A program made the position numbers and the translations under genes. 64,000 nucleotides of DNA, taken from an uncultured Ferrovibrio sp. Its GTDB lineage: Bacteria > Pseudomonadota > Alphaproteobacteria > Ferrovibrionales > Ferrovibrionaceae. Shown piece after piece: positions 50,526-59,225 of this stretch. Numbering within the stretch: position 1 is the first letter of the stretch; every line of letters starts with the position of its first letter. Where the stretch lies: the NCBI RefSeq assembly GCF_937960835.1, contig NZ_CALGPC010000004.1:38191-102190 (forward strand), given 5' to 3'. Below the pieces are notes generated by a model, which did not search any database, was not told the DNA's origin, and saw nothing but the letters and a program-made list of their open reading frames with translations.

Positions 50526-50627
50526 TCAGAGGAAAAGCTTGATCGCGGCGGCGACGGCGCCAAGCGCGCCGACGCCAAGCGCCCAGAGGGCGACGAACCA
50601 CAGACCGCGCCGGAATGCGGGCCGCAT
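50526..50627 (-). CDS. 33-residue DUF2474-like accessory protein of cytochrome bd (CIO)
   Basis: A single-helix membrane protein: a short basic N-terminus (MRPAFRRGLW) followed by VALWALGVGALGAVAAAIKL. Its ATG overlaps the cydB stop (TGATG), the usual position of DUF2474/CydX-type subunits that stabilise bd oxidases. It is too short for ordinary gene calls. Assignment rests on length, hydrophobicity and position. Confidence 0.75.
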   Translation of the reverse strand: MRPAFRRGLWFVALWALGVGALGAVAAAIKLFL

Positions 50628-51631
50628 CAGTGGTATCCCTCGCCATGCCGCACCTTGCCGCGGAACACCCAGTAGGCGTAGGCGGTATAGGCGAGAATGA
50701 TCGGCACCAGGATGACGGCGCCGACGAGCGCGAAGCCGAGGCTCGCGTCGGGCGCCGCGGCCTGCCAGATGGTCATCGAGGGCGGCACCATCATCGGGTA
50801 GAAGCTGATGCCGATGCCGATGAAGCCCAGCACGAAGAACGACAGCGCCGCGAGGAACGGCCGCAGGTCGCGCCCGTCATTGAGCCCGGTGAAGAGCGCC
50901 CATGCCGCCCCGAGCACCAGCATCGGCATGGCCACGCTGAACAGGCTGCCGGGCAGGTTGAACCAGCGCTGGAAATAGACCGGCTCGAGGAAGGGAGTGA
51001 CGAGGCTCACCAGCCCCATGAAGCCGAGCGTGGCAAAGCCTAGCGGCCAGGCCAGCCGCCGCATCCGGTGCTGCAGCCCGCCTTCGGTCTTCATGACCAG
51101 CCAGGTGGCGCCCAGAAGCGCATAGCCCGTTGCCACCGCCAGCCCGGTGAGCACAGAAAAGGGCGTGAGCCAGTCCCACCAGCCCCCCGAATAGGCGCGG
51201 CCCTGCACCTCGATCCCCTGCACCAGCGCGCCGAGCGCGATGCCCTGAGAGAGCGCGGCCATCAGCGAGCCGCCGAAGAAGGCGTGATCCCATACCGACT
51301 TCCAGCGGCGCGTCTTCCAGCGGAACTCGAAGGCGACGCCGCGGAACACGAGCGCCAGCAGCATCAGCGTGATCGGCATGTAGAGCGCCGGCATCACCAC
51401 CGCATAGGCGAGCGGGAACACGGCGAACAGGCCCCCGCCGCCGAGGATGAGCCAGGTCTCGTTGCCGTCCCAGACGGGCGCCACCGAGTTCATCGCGGTG
51501 TCGCGCTCGGTTTCGGATCCGGCGAACGGGAACAGGATGCCGACGCCGAGATCGAAGCCATCGAGGATCACATAGGTCAGCACGGCGAAAGCGATGAGCG
51601 CGGCCCAGATGAAGGCGAGATCGAATGCCAT
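50627..51631 (-). CDS. cydB: Cytochrome bd-type quinol oxidase subunit II
   Basis: A 334-residue membrane protein with about eight transmembrane segments. Conserved segments include AFIWAALIAFAVLTYVILDGFDLGVGIL and VWDGNETWLILGGGGLFAVFPLAYA. It partners CydA. No cydDC assembly genes are nearby. It lies 12 bases after cydA and overlaps the 33-residue gene. Confidence 0.95.
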   Translation of the reverse strand: MAFDLAFIWAALIAFAVLTYVILDGFDLGVGILFPFAGSETERDTAMNSVAPVWDGNETWLILGGGGLFAVFPLAYAVVMPALYMPITLMLLALVFRGVAFEFRWKTRRWKSVWDHAFFGGSLMAALSQGIALGALVQGIEVQGRAYSGGWWDWLTPFSVLTGLAVATGYALLGATWLVMKTEGGLQHRMRRLAWPLGFATLGFMGLVSLVTPFLEPVYFQRWFNLPGSLFSVAMPMLVLGAAWALFTGLNDGRDLRPFLAALSFFVLGFIGIGISFYPMMVPPSMTIWQAAAPDASLGFALVGAVILVPIILAYTAYAYWVFRGKVRHGEGYH

Positions 51632-51643
51632 GTCCGGTCCTCC

Positions 51644-53053
51644 TTATTCGCCGGGAACGAAGGCGTCGGGTCTGAGTTGCGACGCGGGCGTGATGCCAGC
51701 CGCGCGGGTCGGCCCCTCGTCACCGCTATCGGCGGCGCCGGGCAGCCGGTTCATCAGGCGCAGGATGTAGAAGGTCCCGGCCCCGAACACAAAAAAATAG
51801 ACGGCGATGAAGGCCAAAAGCGAGGCCGCCACCGCCGGCGCAGCGACCGGGGCTAGGCTGTCGGCGGTGCGCAAGAGGCCATAGACCGTGAAGGGCTGAC
51901 GCCCGACCTCGGTCGTCACCCAACCCGCCAGCACCGCGACGAAGCCCGACGGCCCCAGGACAAGCGCCGTGCGATGCAGGGCGCCGCAGTCGTAAAGCCG
52001 ACCCTGCACCCGGCGCAGGAGCGCCCAAAGACCCAGCCCCAGCATGGCAAAGCCGAGCGCCACCATGATGCGGAAGGCCCAGAACACGATGGCCACCGGC
52101 GGCTGATCCTCGCGCGGGACGGTATCGAGCCCGTCGAGCGGCGCATTGAGGTCGTGCTTAAGGATGAGCGAGGATAGTTTCGGGATTCCTACGGCGTAAA
52201 CGAGCCTCTGATTTTCCTGATCGGGCAGGCCGAAGAGATAGAGCGGCGCGCCCTCGGGATGGCTCTGGAAATGGCCCTCCATCGCCATGACCTTGACCGG
52301 CTGATGTTCGAGCGTGTTGAGTCCATGCATGTCGCCGGCAAGGATCTGCAGGGGCGTCACGATCACCGCCATCCACATCGCCATGGAAAAGCCGCGCCGC
52401 GCCATCGGGTTGCTCCGATCACGCAGGAGGTGCAGGGCGCTCACCGCGCCCACGACAAAGGCCGTAGTGAGATAGGCCGCCATCACCATATGCACGAGGC
52501 GATAGGGAAAGGAGGGGTTGAAGACGATCGCCCACCAGTCCACCGGCACGAACTGTCCGACCTCGTTGATCCCGTGGCCCTGCGGCGTCTGCATCCAGCT
52601 GTTGGCGCTGAGGATCCAGAAGGCCGACATTAGCGTGCCCACGGCCACCATCGCGGTGGCGAACATGTGCAGCCCGTCGCCCACGCGGCTGCGCCCAAAG
52701 AGCATGATGCCGAGGAACCCCGCCTCGAGGAAAAAGGCCGAGAGCACCTCATAGGCCAGAAGCGGCCCCATGACTGAGCCGGCCTTGTCTGAAAACACCG
52801 ACCAGTTGGTGCCGAACTGGTAGGACATCACGATGCCCGACACGACGCCCATGCCGAAGGCGACGGCGAAGATCTTCTTCCAGTGCTCGAACAGCGTCAG
52901 ATAGGCTTCGTCGCGCGTGCGCAGCCAGAGCGCATTGAGCACCGCAAGCCAACTCGCCAGCCCGATTGTGAAGGCGGGGAAGATTATGTGAAACGAGACG
53001 GTGAAGGCGAACTGCGCGCGCGCCAGCGTCTCCGCGCTGAAGCTGTCGAACAT
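51644..53053 (-). CDS. cydA: Cytochrome bd-type quinol oxidase subunit I, short Q-loop (CIO-like)
   Basis: A 469-residue subunit carrying the haem ligands. Motifs include RAQFAFTVSFHIIFPAFTIGLA, FGMGVVSGIVMSYQFGTNW and GWVTTEVGRQPFTVYGLLRTADS. Its length is shorter than E. coli CydA (522), consistent with a short Q-loop as in cyanide-insensitive oxidases. Such oxidases resist sulfide, which fits the neighbouring sulfide-oxidation genes. It follows the multicopper oxidase gene by 24 bases. Confidence 0.94.
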   Translation of the reverse strand: MFDSFSAETLARAQFAFTVSFHIIFPAFTIGLASWLAVLNALWLRTRDEAYLTLFEHWKKIFAVAFGMGVVSGIVMSYQFGTNWSVFSDKAGSVMGPLLAYEVLSAFFLEAGFLGIMLFGRSRVGDGLHMFATAMVAVGTLMSAFWILSANSWMQTPQGHGINEVGQFVPVDWWAIVFNPSFPYRLVHMVMAAYLTTAFVVGAVSALHLLRDRSNPMARRGFSMAMWMAVIVTPLQILAGDMHGLNTLEHQPVKVMAMEGHFQSHPEGAPLYLFGLPDQENQRLVYAVGIPKLSSLILKHDLNAPLDGLDTVPREDQPPVAIVFWAFRIMVALGFAMLGLGLWALLRRVQGRLYDCGALHRTALVLGPSGFVAVLAGWVTTEVGRQPFTVYGLLRTADSLAPVAAPAVAASLLAFIAVYFFVFGAGTFYILRLMNRLPGAADSGDEGPTRAAGITPASQLRPDAFVPGE

Positions 53054-53077
53054 GCAAATGCTCCTGATTTTTAGGCG

Positions 53078-54568
53078 TCAGGCCACGGTAAACTGTCCCA
53101 TCATGCCGCCATCCTCGTGTTCGAGGATGTGGCAGTGGAACATGTAAGGCGTTGCGCGGTCGGCGGGTTTTCGGAATTCGACGAGGATCTCCGCCTCGCC
53201 GTCGACCAGAAGGACGTCCTTGGCGCCCATCTGCTCGAAGAGCTCGCGGCGTCCGTTGCGGCTCAGGACAGTGAACGAGGTGCCATGAATGTGGAAGGGA
53301 TGAGCCATCATGTCGGACGACACCTCCCATAGCTCTACCTCCCCGCGTCGCGTTTCGAAGTCGACCCGGCCCATGTCGTAAGCCTTGCCGTTGATTGCCA
53401 GCGGGTTGCCGGCGCCGCGCATAGCCATAGGACCCATCTGAAGACCGATGCGGCGACGCCGTACCGGCTCGTCGCTGATTGGCGCGGGGGCGCCGGCAAG
53501 GGTGCGCGGCAGGGCCTGCCCGGCTGGTGCGGGGCGGTCCGGTGTCAGGCTCAGGACCGCGAATGCACCGTCATCCGTCACGGCTTCCGGATCGGTGCCA
53601 GCCATGCCGCCCATCATGCGCCGCATCATTCCGCCACCGCCCATCATGCCGCCCATCGGCGCATTCGTGTCTGGCAACGACACCAGCCGGACCGTTGCGC
53701 CGTCCGACAGGTCCACGACGATCTCGGCCCGCTCGGCCGGAGCCAGCACCAGCGCATCCCGAGCCACGGGAGCGGGCAGGAAGCCACCATCCGAGGCGAT
53801 CTGGTGAAACCCGCGCCCGTCGTCGAGTTTCAGCGTGTAGATCCGCGCGTTGGAACCGTTCAGCAGGCGCAGGCGTACCAGCCCGCGCGCGACGCTGGCG
53901 TTGGGTTGCACCGCGCCATTGACGAGAACCGTATCGCCCCGGACACCGTGCATGACCGTCGGCATGTCAAGGTCATAGGCGAAATGGCCGCCGCGCCCGA
54001 ACCGACGATCCTGGATGATCACTGGAATATCGTCCACGCCCCATGCCGAGGGCAGGCCAAGATTCTGCGCGCCCGGATCCTCGACAATCATCATGCCCGC
54101 GAGCCCGTGATAGACCTGCCGCCCGGTCTGCCCGTGAATGTGCGAGTGGTACCAGAGCGTTGCCGCCGGCTGATCGATCTCCAACTCCGGTGCCCAGCTG
54201 GCGCCTGGAGCAACGGCGAGCTGCGTACCACCATCCACGGCACCCGGAACATGCGCCCCGTGCCAGTGCGCGGTCACGGGGATGTCCAGGCGGTTCCGCA
54301 ACACCGGCCGCGCGATCTCACCCCGGCGCATCCGCAGCACCGGGCCGAGATAGGGCTGGCTGTACCCTGTCGTGCGCGCCGCACCGCCCTCGACGAAGGC
54401 CGTCGTGCCCCGGATCGCCTCCAGGACAGCATCGGCGGAGCCGGTGACATCCAGGATGTCAGGGATCGGCAGGGACTGGCCCGCAACCGGGTTGGCATGC
54501 GCGCGACCGATCAGGCCGGGAATGGCCAGAGTGGTGGCGGCAAGGGTCAGGAAGCGGCGGCGGTCCAT
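53078..54568 (-). CDS. Tat-exported multicopper oxidase, CueO-like
   Basis: A 496-residue oxidase. A Tat-type signal (MDRRRFLTLAATTLAIPG) opens it. All copper motifs are present: TAHWHGAHVPG, WYHSHIHGQTG, AHPFHIHGTSF and FHCHILEHEDGGMM. A methionine-rich stretch (GGMMGGGGMMRRMMGGM) resembles the Cu(I)-binding region of CueO. It probably oxidises cuprous ion in the periplasm. ATG follows AAGGAG. It is 35 bases downstream of the peroxiredoxin gene. Confidence 0.93.
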   Translation of the reverse strand: MDRRRFLTLAATTLAIPGLIGRAHANPVAGQSLPIPDILDVTGSADAVLEAIRGTTAFVEGGAARTTGYSQPYLGPVLRMRRGEIARPVLRNRLDIPVTAHWHGAHVPGAVDGGTQLAVAPGASWAPELEIDQPAATLWYHSHIHGQTGRQVYHGLAGMMIVEDPGAQNLGLPSAWGVDDIPVIIQDRRFGRGGHFAYDLDMPTVMHGVRGDTVLVNGAVQPNASVARGLVRLRLLNGSNARIYTLKLDDGRGFHQIASDGGFLPAPVARDALVLAPAERAEIVVDLSDGATVRLVSLPDTNAPMGGMMGGGGMMRRMMGGMAGTDPEAVTDDGAFAVLSLTPDRPAPAGQALPRTLAGAPAPISDEPVRRRRIGLQMGPMAMRGAGNPLAINGKAYDMGRVDFETRRGEVELWEVSSDMMAHPFHIHGTSFTVLSRNGRRELFEQMGAKDVLLVDGEAEILVEFRKPADRATPYMFHCHILEHEDGGMMGQFTVA

Positions 54569-54603
54569 GTGCGAAGCTCCTTCGTGAACGAGTTTGTGCG
54601 TTG

Positions 54604-55236
54604 TCAGGCGCTTAGCTTCACCTTGCGGAGATAGGGACGGAGTTCTTCCCAGCCCTGCGGGAAGAGGTCCTTGGCCAGCTCGTTCGGGATCGAGGGCGGG
54701 ATGATCGCCTCGCCGCCCGGGCGCCAGTCGGCGGGCAGCGCCACCCTGTTGCGGTCGGCGGTCTGCAGCGCGTCGATCACGCGTAGGATCTCGTCGAAGT
54801 TGCGGCCGACGCTCATCGGGTACGTCATCGTCAGACGCAGCTTTTTCTGCGGGTCGATGATGAAGACGGTGCGCACGGCCTCGGTTGCGCTCTCGCCGGG
54901 GTGGATCATGTCGTAGAGCTTGGAGATCGTCAGATCGGGGTCAGCCACGATGGGAAAATCGAGCGTGGTGTTCTGGGTGTCGTTGACGTCCTCGATCCAC
55001 TTCTTGTGCTCTTCCACCGTGTCGGTGGACAGGCCAAGCGGCTTAACGTTGCGCTTGGCAAATTCCTCGGCCAGTTGCGCGGTGCGGCCCATCTCGGTCG
55101 TGCAGACTGGGGTAAAATCGGCCGGGTGGCTGAAGAAGAACACCCAGGCGTCGCTCGCCCAGTCATGGAGCTTGATGTGGCCTTTGGTGGTGTCGGCTTC
55201 GAAGTCGGGGGCGATGTCGCCGATATGCAAGCTCAT
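54604..55236 (-). CDS. 1-Cys peroxiredoxin (Prx6-like), intact
   Basis: A 210-residue peroxiredoxin. It has IGDIAPDFEADTTKGHIKLHDW and peroxidatic HPADFTPVCTTEM, followed by LGLSTDTVEEHKKWIEDV and the long C-terminal domain of the Prx6 class. It reduces peroxides and possibly persulfides. ATG 55236 follows GAGGA by 4 bases. It is divergent from the Rrf2 gene across a 13-bp dyad that recurs at 56530. Confidence 0.93.
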   Translation of the reverse strand: MSLHIGDIAPDFEADTTKGHIKLHDWASDAWVFFFSHPADFTPVCTTEMGRTAQLAEEFAKRNVKPLGLSTDTVEEHKKWIEDVNDTQNTTLDFPIVADPDLTISKLYDMIHPGESATEAVRTVFIIDPQKKLRLTMTYPMSVGRNFDEILRVIDALQTADRNRVALPADWRPGGEAIIPPSIPNELAKDLFPQGWEELRPYLRKVKLSA

Positions 55237-55301
55237 TGTGTCCTCGTCGGTTTGCTGGTTGGTTTCGATCACCGACATAAGGCCGCCCATTCGCGCAGAC
55301 A

Positions 55302-55314
55302 GTGACAATGTCAC
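55302..55314. promoter_or_regulatory. 13-bp perfect dyad, copy 1
   Basis: GTGACAATGTCAC has 6-bp arms around a single central base and lies between the divergent peroxiredoxin and Rrf2 genes. The same sequence, in reverse complement, occurs at 56530-56542. The half-site TGAC is of the Crp/Fnr kind, and a Crp/Fnr protein is encoded between the two sites. Confidence 0.65.
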
Positions 55315-55366
55315 CGATCTTGCAAAAAGTTATATCTCCAGTAGAGCTAATTTCAGGAGGTAGACG

Positions 55367-55837
55367 ATGAAACTCACCGCCTATTCCAATTATGCCCTGC
55401 GCACGCTTCAGTTGGCCACGATCAAGGCGCCGGAGCGAATTCGGGTCGATGACGTCGTGCGGGTGCACCGGCTCGCACGACCGCACATCGTCAAGATCGT
55501 ACATGAGCTTGGGCGGGCGGGATATCTCGAGACGATCCGCGGCCGGGGCGGCGGGTTCCGCCTGGCAAGACCCGCCGAAGAGGTCGTGATCGGTGACGTC
55601 GTCCGCCTGACCGAAGGGCCGCTGAACCTGGTCGAGTGCTTCAACCCCGACACCAACACCTGCCCGCTGATCGGCGTCTGCAAGCTTTCGCGGGCCCTGC
55701 GACGGGCGACGCAGGCCTTCATGGATGTTCTGGATACATTGACGCTGGCCGAAATTGCATCGAACAAGGACGACCTGCTGACGCGCATCGCCCCGATCGA
55801 GGCGAACATCGTCGCGCCATTGGGGAGGACGCGATGA
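55367..55837 (+). CDS. Rrf2-family regulator, NsrR-like
   Basis: A 156-residue Rrf2 protein. It opens with LTAYSNYALRTLQLATIKAPERIRVDDVVRVH and has the GRGGGFRLARPAEEV wing. Three cysteines in VECFNPDTNTCPLIGVCKL fit the iron-sulfur ligands of NsrR or IscR-type sensors. It overlaps the Crp/Fnr gene by 4 bases. It may sense nitric oxide, sulfide or cluster damage. Confidence 0.9.
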   Translation: MKLTAYSNYALRTLQLATIKAPERIRVDDVVRVHRLARPHIVKIVHELGRAGYLETIRGRGGGFRLARPAEEVVIGDVVRLTEGPLNLVECFNPDTNTCPLIGVCKLSRALRRATQAFMDVLDTLTLAEIASNKDDLLTRIAPIEANIVAPLGRTR

Positions 55838-56499
55838 GCATCGGCGACTGGACGCAGCGGTTTCAGGGCACGAGCAACCTTCCCCGCCATGTCCGAGACA
55901 GGCTGTTGCAGTTCGCGAACGTCAGGCGCATCGCCAAGGGCGAACAGGTTTTCGGGCCCAAATACGTGCCCGACAATCTTCTGTTCCTCTACGACGGCAC
56001 GATCCGCGTCTCGCAAAGCTCGGACAACGGGCGCGAGATCGTGCTCTACCGGGTCGAGGCGGGGGAAAGCTGCGTACTGACCACGGCCTGCATGCTGGCC
56101 GAAGAGGCCTACAACGCCGAAGGCACCGCCGAGACCGACGTCACCATCGTCAGCCTACCCAAGCTCGCGCTCGATCAGCTAGCCGGCGAGGAGTCGGCGT
56201 TCCGGAACTTCGTGTTCGCGGCATACTCCAGGCGGCTGCTCGATCTTCTCCGCGTCGTCGACGACGTGGCCTTCGGGCGCATGGACGTGCGACTGGCCGA
56301 CCGGCTCCTGACCCTCGCCGCGGGCTACCGGGAAATCACAGCGACGCACCAGCAGCTTGCCGACGAGCTTGGAACAGCCCGCGAGGTGATCTCGCGCATC
56401 TTGAACGATTTCCAGAAACGCGGGCTGATCGCGCAGTCGCGAGGGCGGATCGCGCTGGTCGATAAGCCGGGCCTGAGGGCGCTTGCAGAAAGTGGTTGA
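55834..56499 (+). CDS. Crp/Fnr-family regulator
   Basis: A 221-residue regulator with an N-terminal cyclic-nucleotide-binding-fold domain and a C-terminal helix-turn-helix (ATHQQLADELGTAREVISRILNDFQKRGLI). The recognition helix keeps the E-x2-S-R pattern of FNR-like proteins. The FNR iron-sulfur cysteines are absent; two cysteines occur at residues 80 and 86 (GESCVLTTACML) and may be the sensor thiols. It is translated with the Rrf2 gene. Confidence 0.9.
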   Translation: MSIGDWTQRFQGTSNLPRHVRDRLLQFANVRRIAKGEQVFGPKYVPDNLLFLYDGTIRVSQSSDNGREIVLYRVEAGESCVLTTACMLAEEAYNAEGTAETDVTIVSLPKLALDQLAGEESAFRNFVFAAYSRRLLDLLRVVDDVAFGRMDVRLADRLLTLAAGYREITATHQQLADELGTAREVISRILNDFQKRGLIAQSRGRIALVDKPGLRALAESG

Positions 56500-56529
56500 G
56501 AGGCGTTTCCCCGAAAAAATGTCCGTTGG

Positions 56530-56542
56530 GTGACATTGTCAC
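56530..56542. promoter_or_regulatory. 13-bp perfect dyad, copy 2
   Basis: GTGACATTGTCAC is the exact reverse complement of the site at 55302-55314. It stands 57 bases ahead of the DUF2892-YeeE operon start, where an activator or repressor would bind. See copy 1 for the likely regulator. Confidence 0.65.
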
Positions 56543-56599
56543 TGAAAGCCAGAGAGCAAGGTCCTATGTGACCTTCAGCTCTTGCATCTGGAGGACACC

Positions 56600-56815
56600 A
56601 TGACCGCCAATATGGGAAACATCGACCGTATCCTGCGCGCCGCGCTGGGTGTCGTCCTGCTCTATCTCGCGTTCCTCAGCGGCGTGCCTACCTTTGCCGC
56701 GCCTCTGTTCAAATACGGCGCCGTCGTAATTGGGGTCGTGATGCTGGCGACCTCCGCCATCCGGATGTGCCCGCTTTATTCGCTGATCGGGATCAAGACC
56801 TGCAAGAAGTGCTGA
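56600..56815 (+). CDS. DUF2892 (YgaP-type) membrane protein
   Basis: A 71-residue inner-membrane protein: NIDRILRAALGVVLLYLAFL and a second hydrophobic segment VVIGVVMLATSAIRMCPLYSLIGI ending in TCKKC. In YgaP this domain anchors a rhodanese; here it stands alone with three cysteines. GGAGG precedes the ATG. First gene of the plus-strand sulfur operon. Confidence 0.9.
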   Translation: MTANMGNIDRILRAALGVVLLYLAFLSGVPTFAAPLFKYGAVVIGVVMLATSAIRMCPLYSLIGIKTCKKC

Positions 56816-56816
56816 G

Positions 56817-57248
56817 ATGGAGACGGCTTTCACCCCCTCTGCCTCGTTCGGCGGCGGCCTTCTGATCGGGCTCGCCGCCGTGCTTCTGATGCTGGGCCTT
56901 GGCCGGATCTTCGGCGCGACCGGCATTGTTTCGGGCTCCGTCTTTGCAGAAAGCCGGTCGGAGTTTGCCTGGCGAGCCGCGTTGGTGCTCGGCATGGTGC
57001 TGGCGCCCGGGCTGATCTTCATCGTCACCGGGGCCTGGCCCGCGCTCGACGTGCCAGTCAGCCCGACGATGATCGCCATCGGCGGCGTGATCGTGGGCCT
57101 CGGCGCGAGCTTCGGATCCGGCTGCACGTCGGGCCACGGTGTCTGCGGCCTGTCGCGACTTTCGCTGCGCTCGCTGGTGGCGGTGCCGACCTTCATGGCG
57201 ACCGCGGCCGTCACCGTCTACCTGATCCGCCACGTGTTTGGAGGTTGA
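56817..57248 (+). CDS. YeeE/YedE family sulfur-compound transporter
   Basis: A 143-residue membrane protein with four hydrophobic stretches and the cysteine motif ASFGSGCTSGHGVCGLSRLS of thiosulfate/persulfide channels of the TsuA class. It forms a split transporter with the next gene. It starts 1 base after the DUF2892 stop. Role in moving sulfane sulfur is inferred from the family. Confidence 0.9.
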   Translation: METAFTPSASFGGGLLIGLAAVLLMLGLGRIFGATGIVSGSVFAESRSEFAWRAALVLGMVLAPGLIFIVTGAWPALDVPVSPTMIAIGGVIVGLGASFGSGCTSGHGVCGLSRLSLRSLVAVPTFMATAAVTVYLIRHVFGG

Positions 57249-57252
57249 CCCC

Positions 57253-57690
57253 ATGAAACTGATCTACGCATGGGCCACGGGCTTGGTCTTCGGCCTCGGG
57301 ATCGCGATCTCGGGTATGATGAACCCCGCTAAGGTGCTGAACTTCTTCGATATCGCCGGCACCTGGGACTTGAGCCTCGCCTTCGTGATGGGCGGCGCCG
57401 TCATTGTGACCTTCATTGGATACCGTCTGGTCTGGCGGCGCGCGCAACCGCTCTTCGAAGACCGCTTCCAGGTGCCGGCCTCGAAGGTGATCGACTCCCG
57501 GCTCGTCGGCGGCTCGGCGCTGTTCGGGATTGGCTGGGGCATAGCCGGCTTCTGTCCGGGCGCAGCCATTCCCGCCCTCGGAACCGGCCGTTGGGAGGTT
57601 GTGCTTTTCCTCGGTGCCGTCGTTGTGGGCCTCGCATTGGCCCGGATCCTGAAGGGACAACCGCTGATCTCGCGTCCTGTGAGCGCCTGA
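57253..57690 (+). CDS. YeeE/YedE-related protein (DUF6691)
   Basis: A 145-residue membrane protein, the second half of the split transporter. It begins LIYAWATGLVFGLGIAISGMM and carries the cysteine motif GIAGFCPGAAIPALG. ATG 57253 follows GGAGG. In bigR-type operons this pair sits beside persulfide dioxygenase genes, as here. Confidence 0.9.
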   Translation: MKLIYAWATGLVFGLGIAISGMMNPAKVLNFFDIAGTWDLSLAFVMGGAVIVTFIGYRLVWRRAQPLFEDRFQVPASKVIDSRLVGGSALFGIGWGIAGFCPGAAIPALGTGRWEVVLFLGAVVVGLALARILKGQPLISRPVSA

Positions 57691-57719
57691 CAGCCGACAC
57701 ACAAAAAAGAGATGGACAG

Positions 57720-58667
57720 ATGAACACGCATCAGAAAATCGACGCACATGAACGGAAGATGGCCGCGGCGATTGCCACGCCCATCGCCGGCTATCCGGTG
57801 GACATGAGCGTGAAGCCGGTGGTGAAAGGCTTCTACGACGAGGCAACCGCGACCATCAGCTATATCGTCAAGGATCCGACCTCGAACGCGGCCGCGATCA
57901 TCGACAGCGTGATGGACATCGACTACGCCGCCGGCCGCATCACCTTCGATCATGCCGACATGCTGATCGGCGAGATCCGCAAGCAGGGCCTGAAGCTCGA
58001 ATGGATCATCGAGACCCATGCCCATGCCGACCACCTCTCGGCGGCGCCCTACATCCAGCAGAAGCTCGGCGGCAAGATCGGCATTGGCGAGAACATCAAG
58101 ATCGTGCAGCAGGTCTTCGGCAAGATCTTCAACGAGGGCACCGAGTTCCAGCGCGACGGATCGCAGTTCGACGCGCTTTTCGCTGAAGGCGACACCTACA
58201 CGATCGGCAACATGAGCGCCTTCGCCATGCACACGCCGGGCCACACGCCGGCCTGCATGACCCATGTCATCGGCGACGCGGCCTTCGTGGGCGATACGCT
58301 CTTCATGCCCGATGGCGGCTCAGCGCGCGCAGACTTCCCCGGCGGCGACGCGGGCACGCTCTACGACTCGATCCAGAAGGTGCTGAGCCTGCCGGACCAG
58401 ATGCGGCTTTTCATGTGTCACGACTACAAGCCCGGCGGGCGCGAGGTGAAGTGGGAGACCACTGTGGCCGAGGAGAAGGCGCACAACATCCATGTCGGCG
58501 GCGGCAAGACACGCGAGGAATTCATAAAGATGCGCACCGAGCGGGACAAGACGTTGGCCATGCCGACGCTGATCATACCCTCGATCCAGGTGAACATCCG
58601 TGCGGGTCAAATTCCGACCGACAAGGACGGTAATCAGATGCTGAAGGTTCCAATCAACAAGCTTTGA
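57720..58667 (+). CDS. Persulfide-dioxygenase-like metallo-beta-lactamase protein, copy 2
   Basis: A 315-residue MBL protein. Metal motifs are IETHAHADHLSA, HTPGHTPACMTHV, DTLFMPDGGSARADFPGG and FMCHDYKPGGREVKWETTV. It differs from copies 1 and 3 by an N-terminal extension of about 30 residues and GGKIGIGENIK in place of the PxAIGE segment. It resembles Blh from the bigR operon. Likely oxidises low-molecular-weight persulfides in the cytoplasm. Confidence 0.9.
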   Translation: MNTHQKIDAHERKMAAAIATPIAGYPVDMSVKPVVKGFYDEATATISYIVKDPTSNAAAIIDSVMDIDYAAGRITFDHADMLIGEIRKQGLKLEWIIETHAHADHLSAAPYIQQKLGGKIGIGENIKIVQQVFGKIFNEGTEFQRDGSQFDALFAEGDTYTIGNMSAFAMHTPGHTPACMTHVIGDAAFVGDTLFMPDGGSARADFPGGDAGTLYDSIQKVLSLPDQMRLFMCHDYKPGGREVKWETTVAEEKAHNIHVGGGKTREEFIKMRTERDKTLAMPTLIIPSIQVNIRAGQIPTDKDGNQMLKVPINKL

Positions 58668-58712
58668 TCAGCGGAGCTTCCGATAAAAGCCGAGTTTCTG
58701 ATGGAGGTCGGC

Positions 58713-59192
58713 GTGTCGAACAAGAAAACGCTCGAAAACCTGAACAAGGCTCTCAAGATGGAACTGAGCGCAATGCATCAGTATCAGTTGCACGCCCATG
58801 TGCTGGAAGACTGGGGTCTCACAAGACTGGCCGAAAAGATGCGACGGGAGCAGGCGGAAGAAGCCAACCACTCCGACCGCTTCATCGGACGCATTCTGTT
58901 CCTCAAGGGCAGTCCCGAGGTCGCCTTTGAAAAGCCCCCAGTCCGGGCGCAGACGCTGCGAGACATGTTCGCCTCAGATCTCAAGGACGAAGAGCAAGCC
59001 ATCGCGTTCTATTCGCGTGCGGCAAGAGAGGCGAGCGAGGAAAACGATATCGGGTCGCGCGCTCTTTTCGAGAAGATCGTGCTGGACGAGGAAGGGCACA
59101 AGGCTTGGCTTGAGACGCAGATGGGTCTCCTCGAAAGACTGGGCGAGGCCGCCTACAGCGCGCACTTTCTTGAAACGGTGGAAGAGGTGTGA
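58713..59192 (+). CDS. Bacterioferritin-like ferritin without haem ligand
   Basis: A 159-residue four-helix ferritin. Diiron ligands appear as MELSAMHQYQLHA, AEEANHSDRFIGRILFLKG, DEEQAIAFY and LDEEGHKAWLETQ. In the second segment the residue equivalent to Met52, the haem ligand of E. coli Bfr, is alanine (EANH instead of EMKH). GTG 58713 with GGAGG upstream is preferred over ATG 58701. Iron handling would support the iron-dependent dioxygenases beside it. Confidence 0.85.
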   Translation: MSNKKTLENLNKALKMELSAMHQYQLHAHVLEDWGLTRLAEKMRREQAEEANHSDRFIGRILFLKGSPEVAFEKPPVRAQTLRDMFASDLKDEEQAIAFYSRAAREASEENDIGSRALFEKIVLDEEGHKAWLETQMGLLERLGEAAYSAHFLETVEEV

Positions 59193-59225
59193 GCTTCCGA
59201 CGTGCAAAGAACAGAGGAGCTTCCG

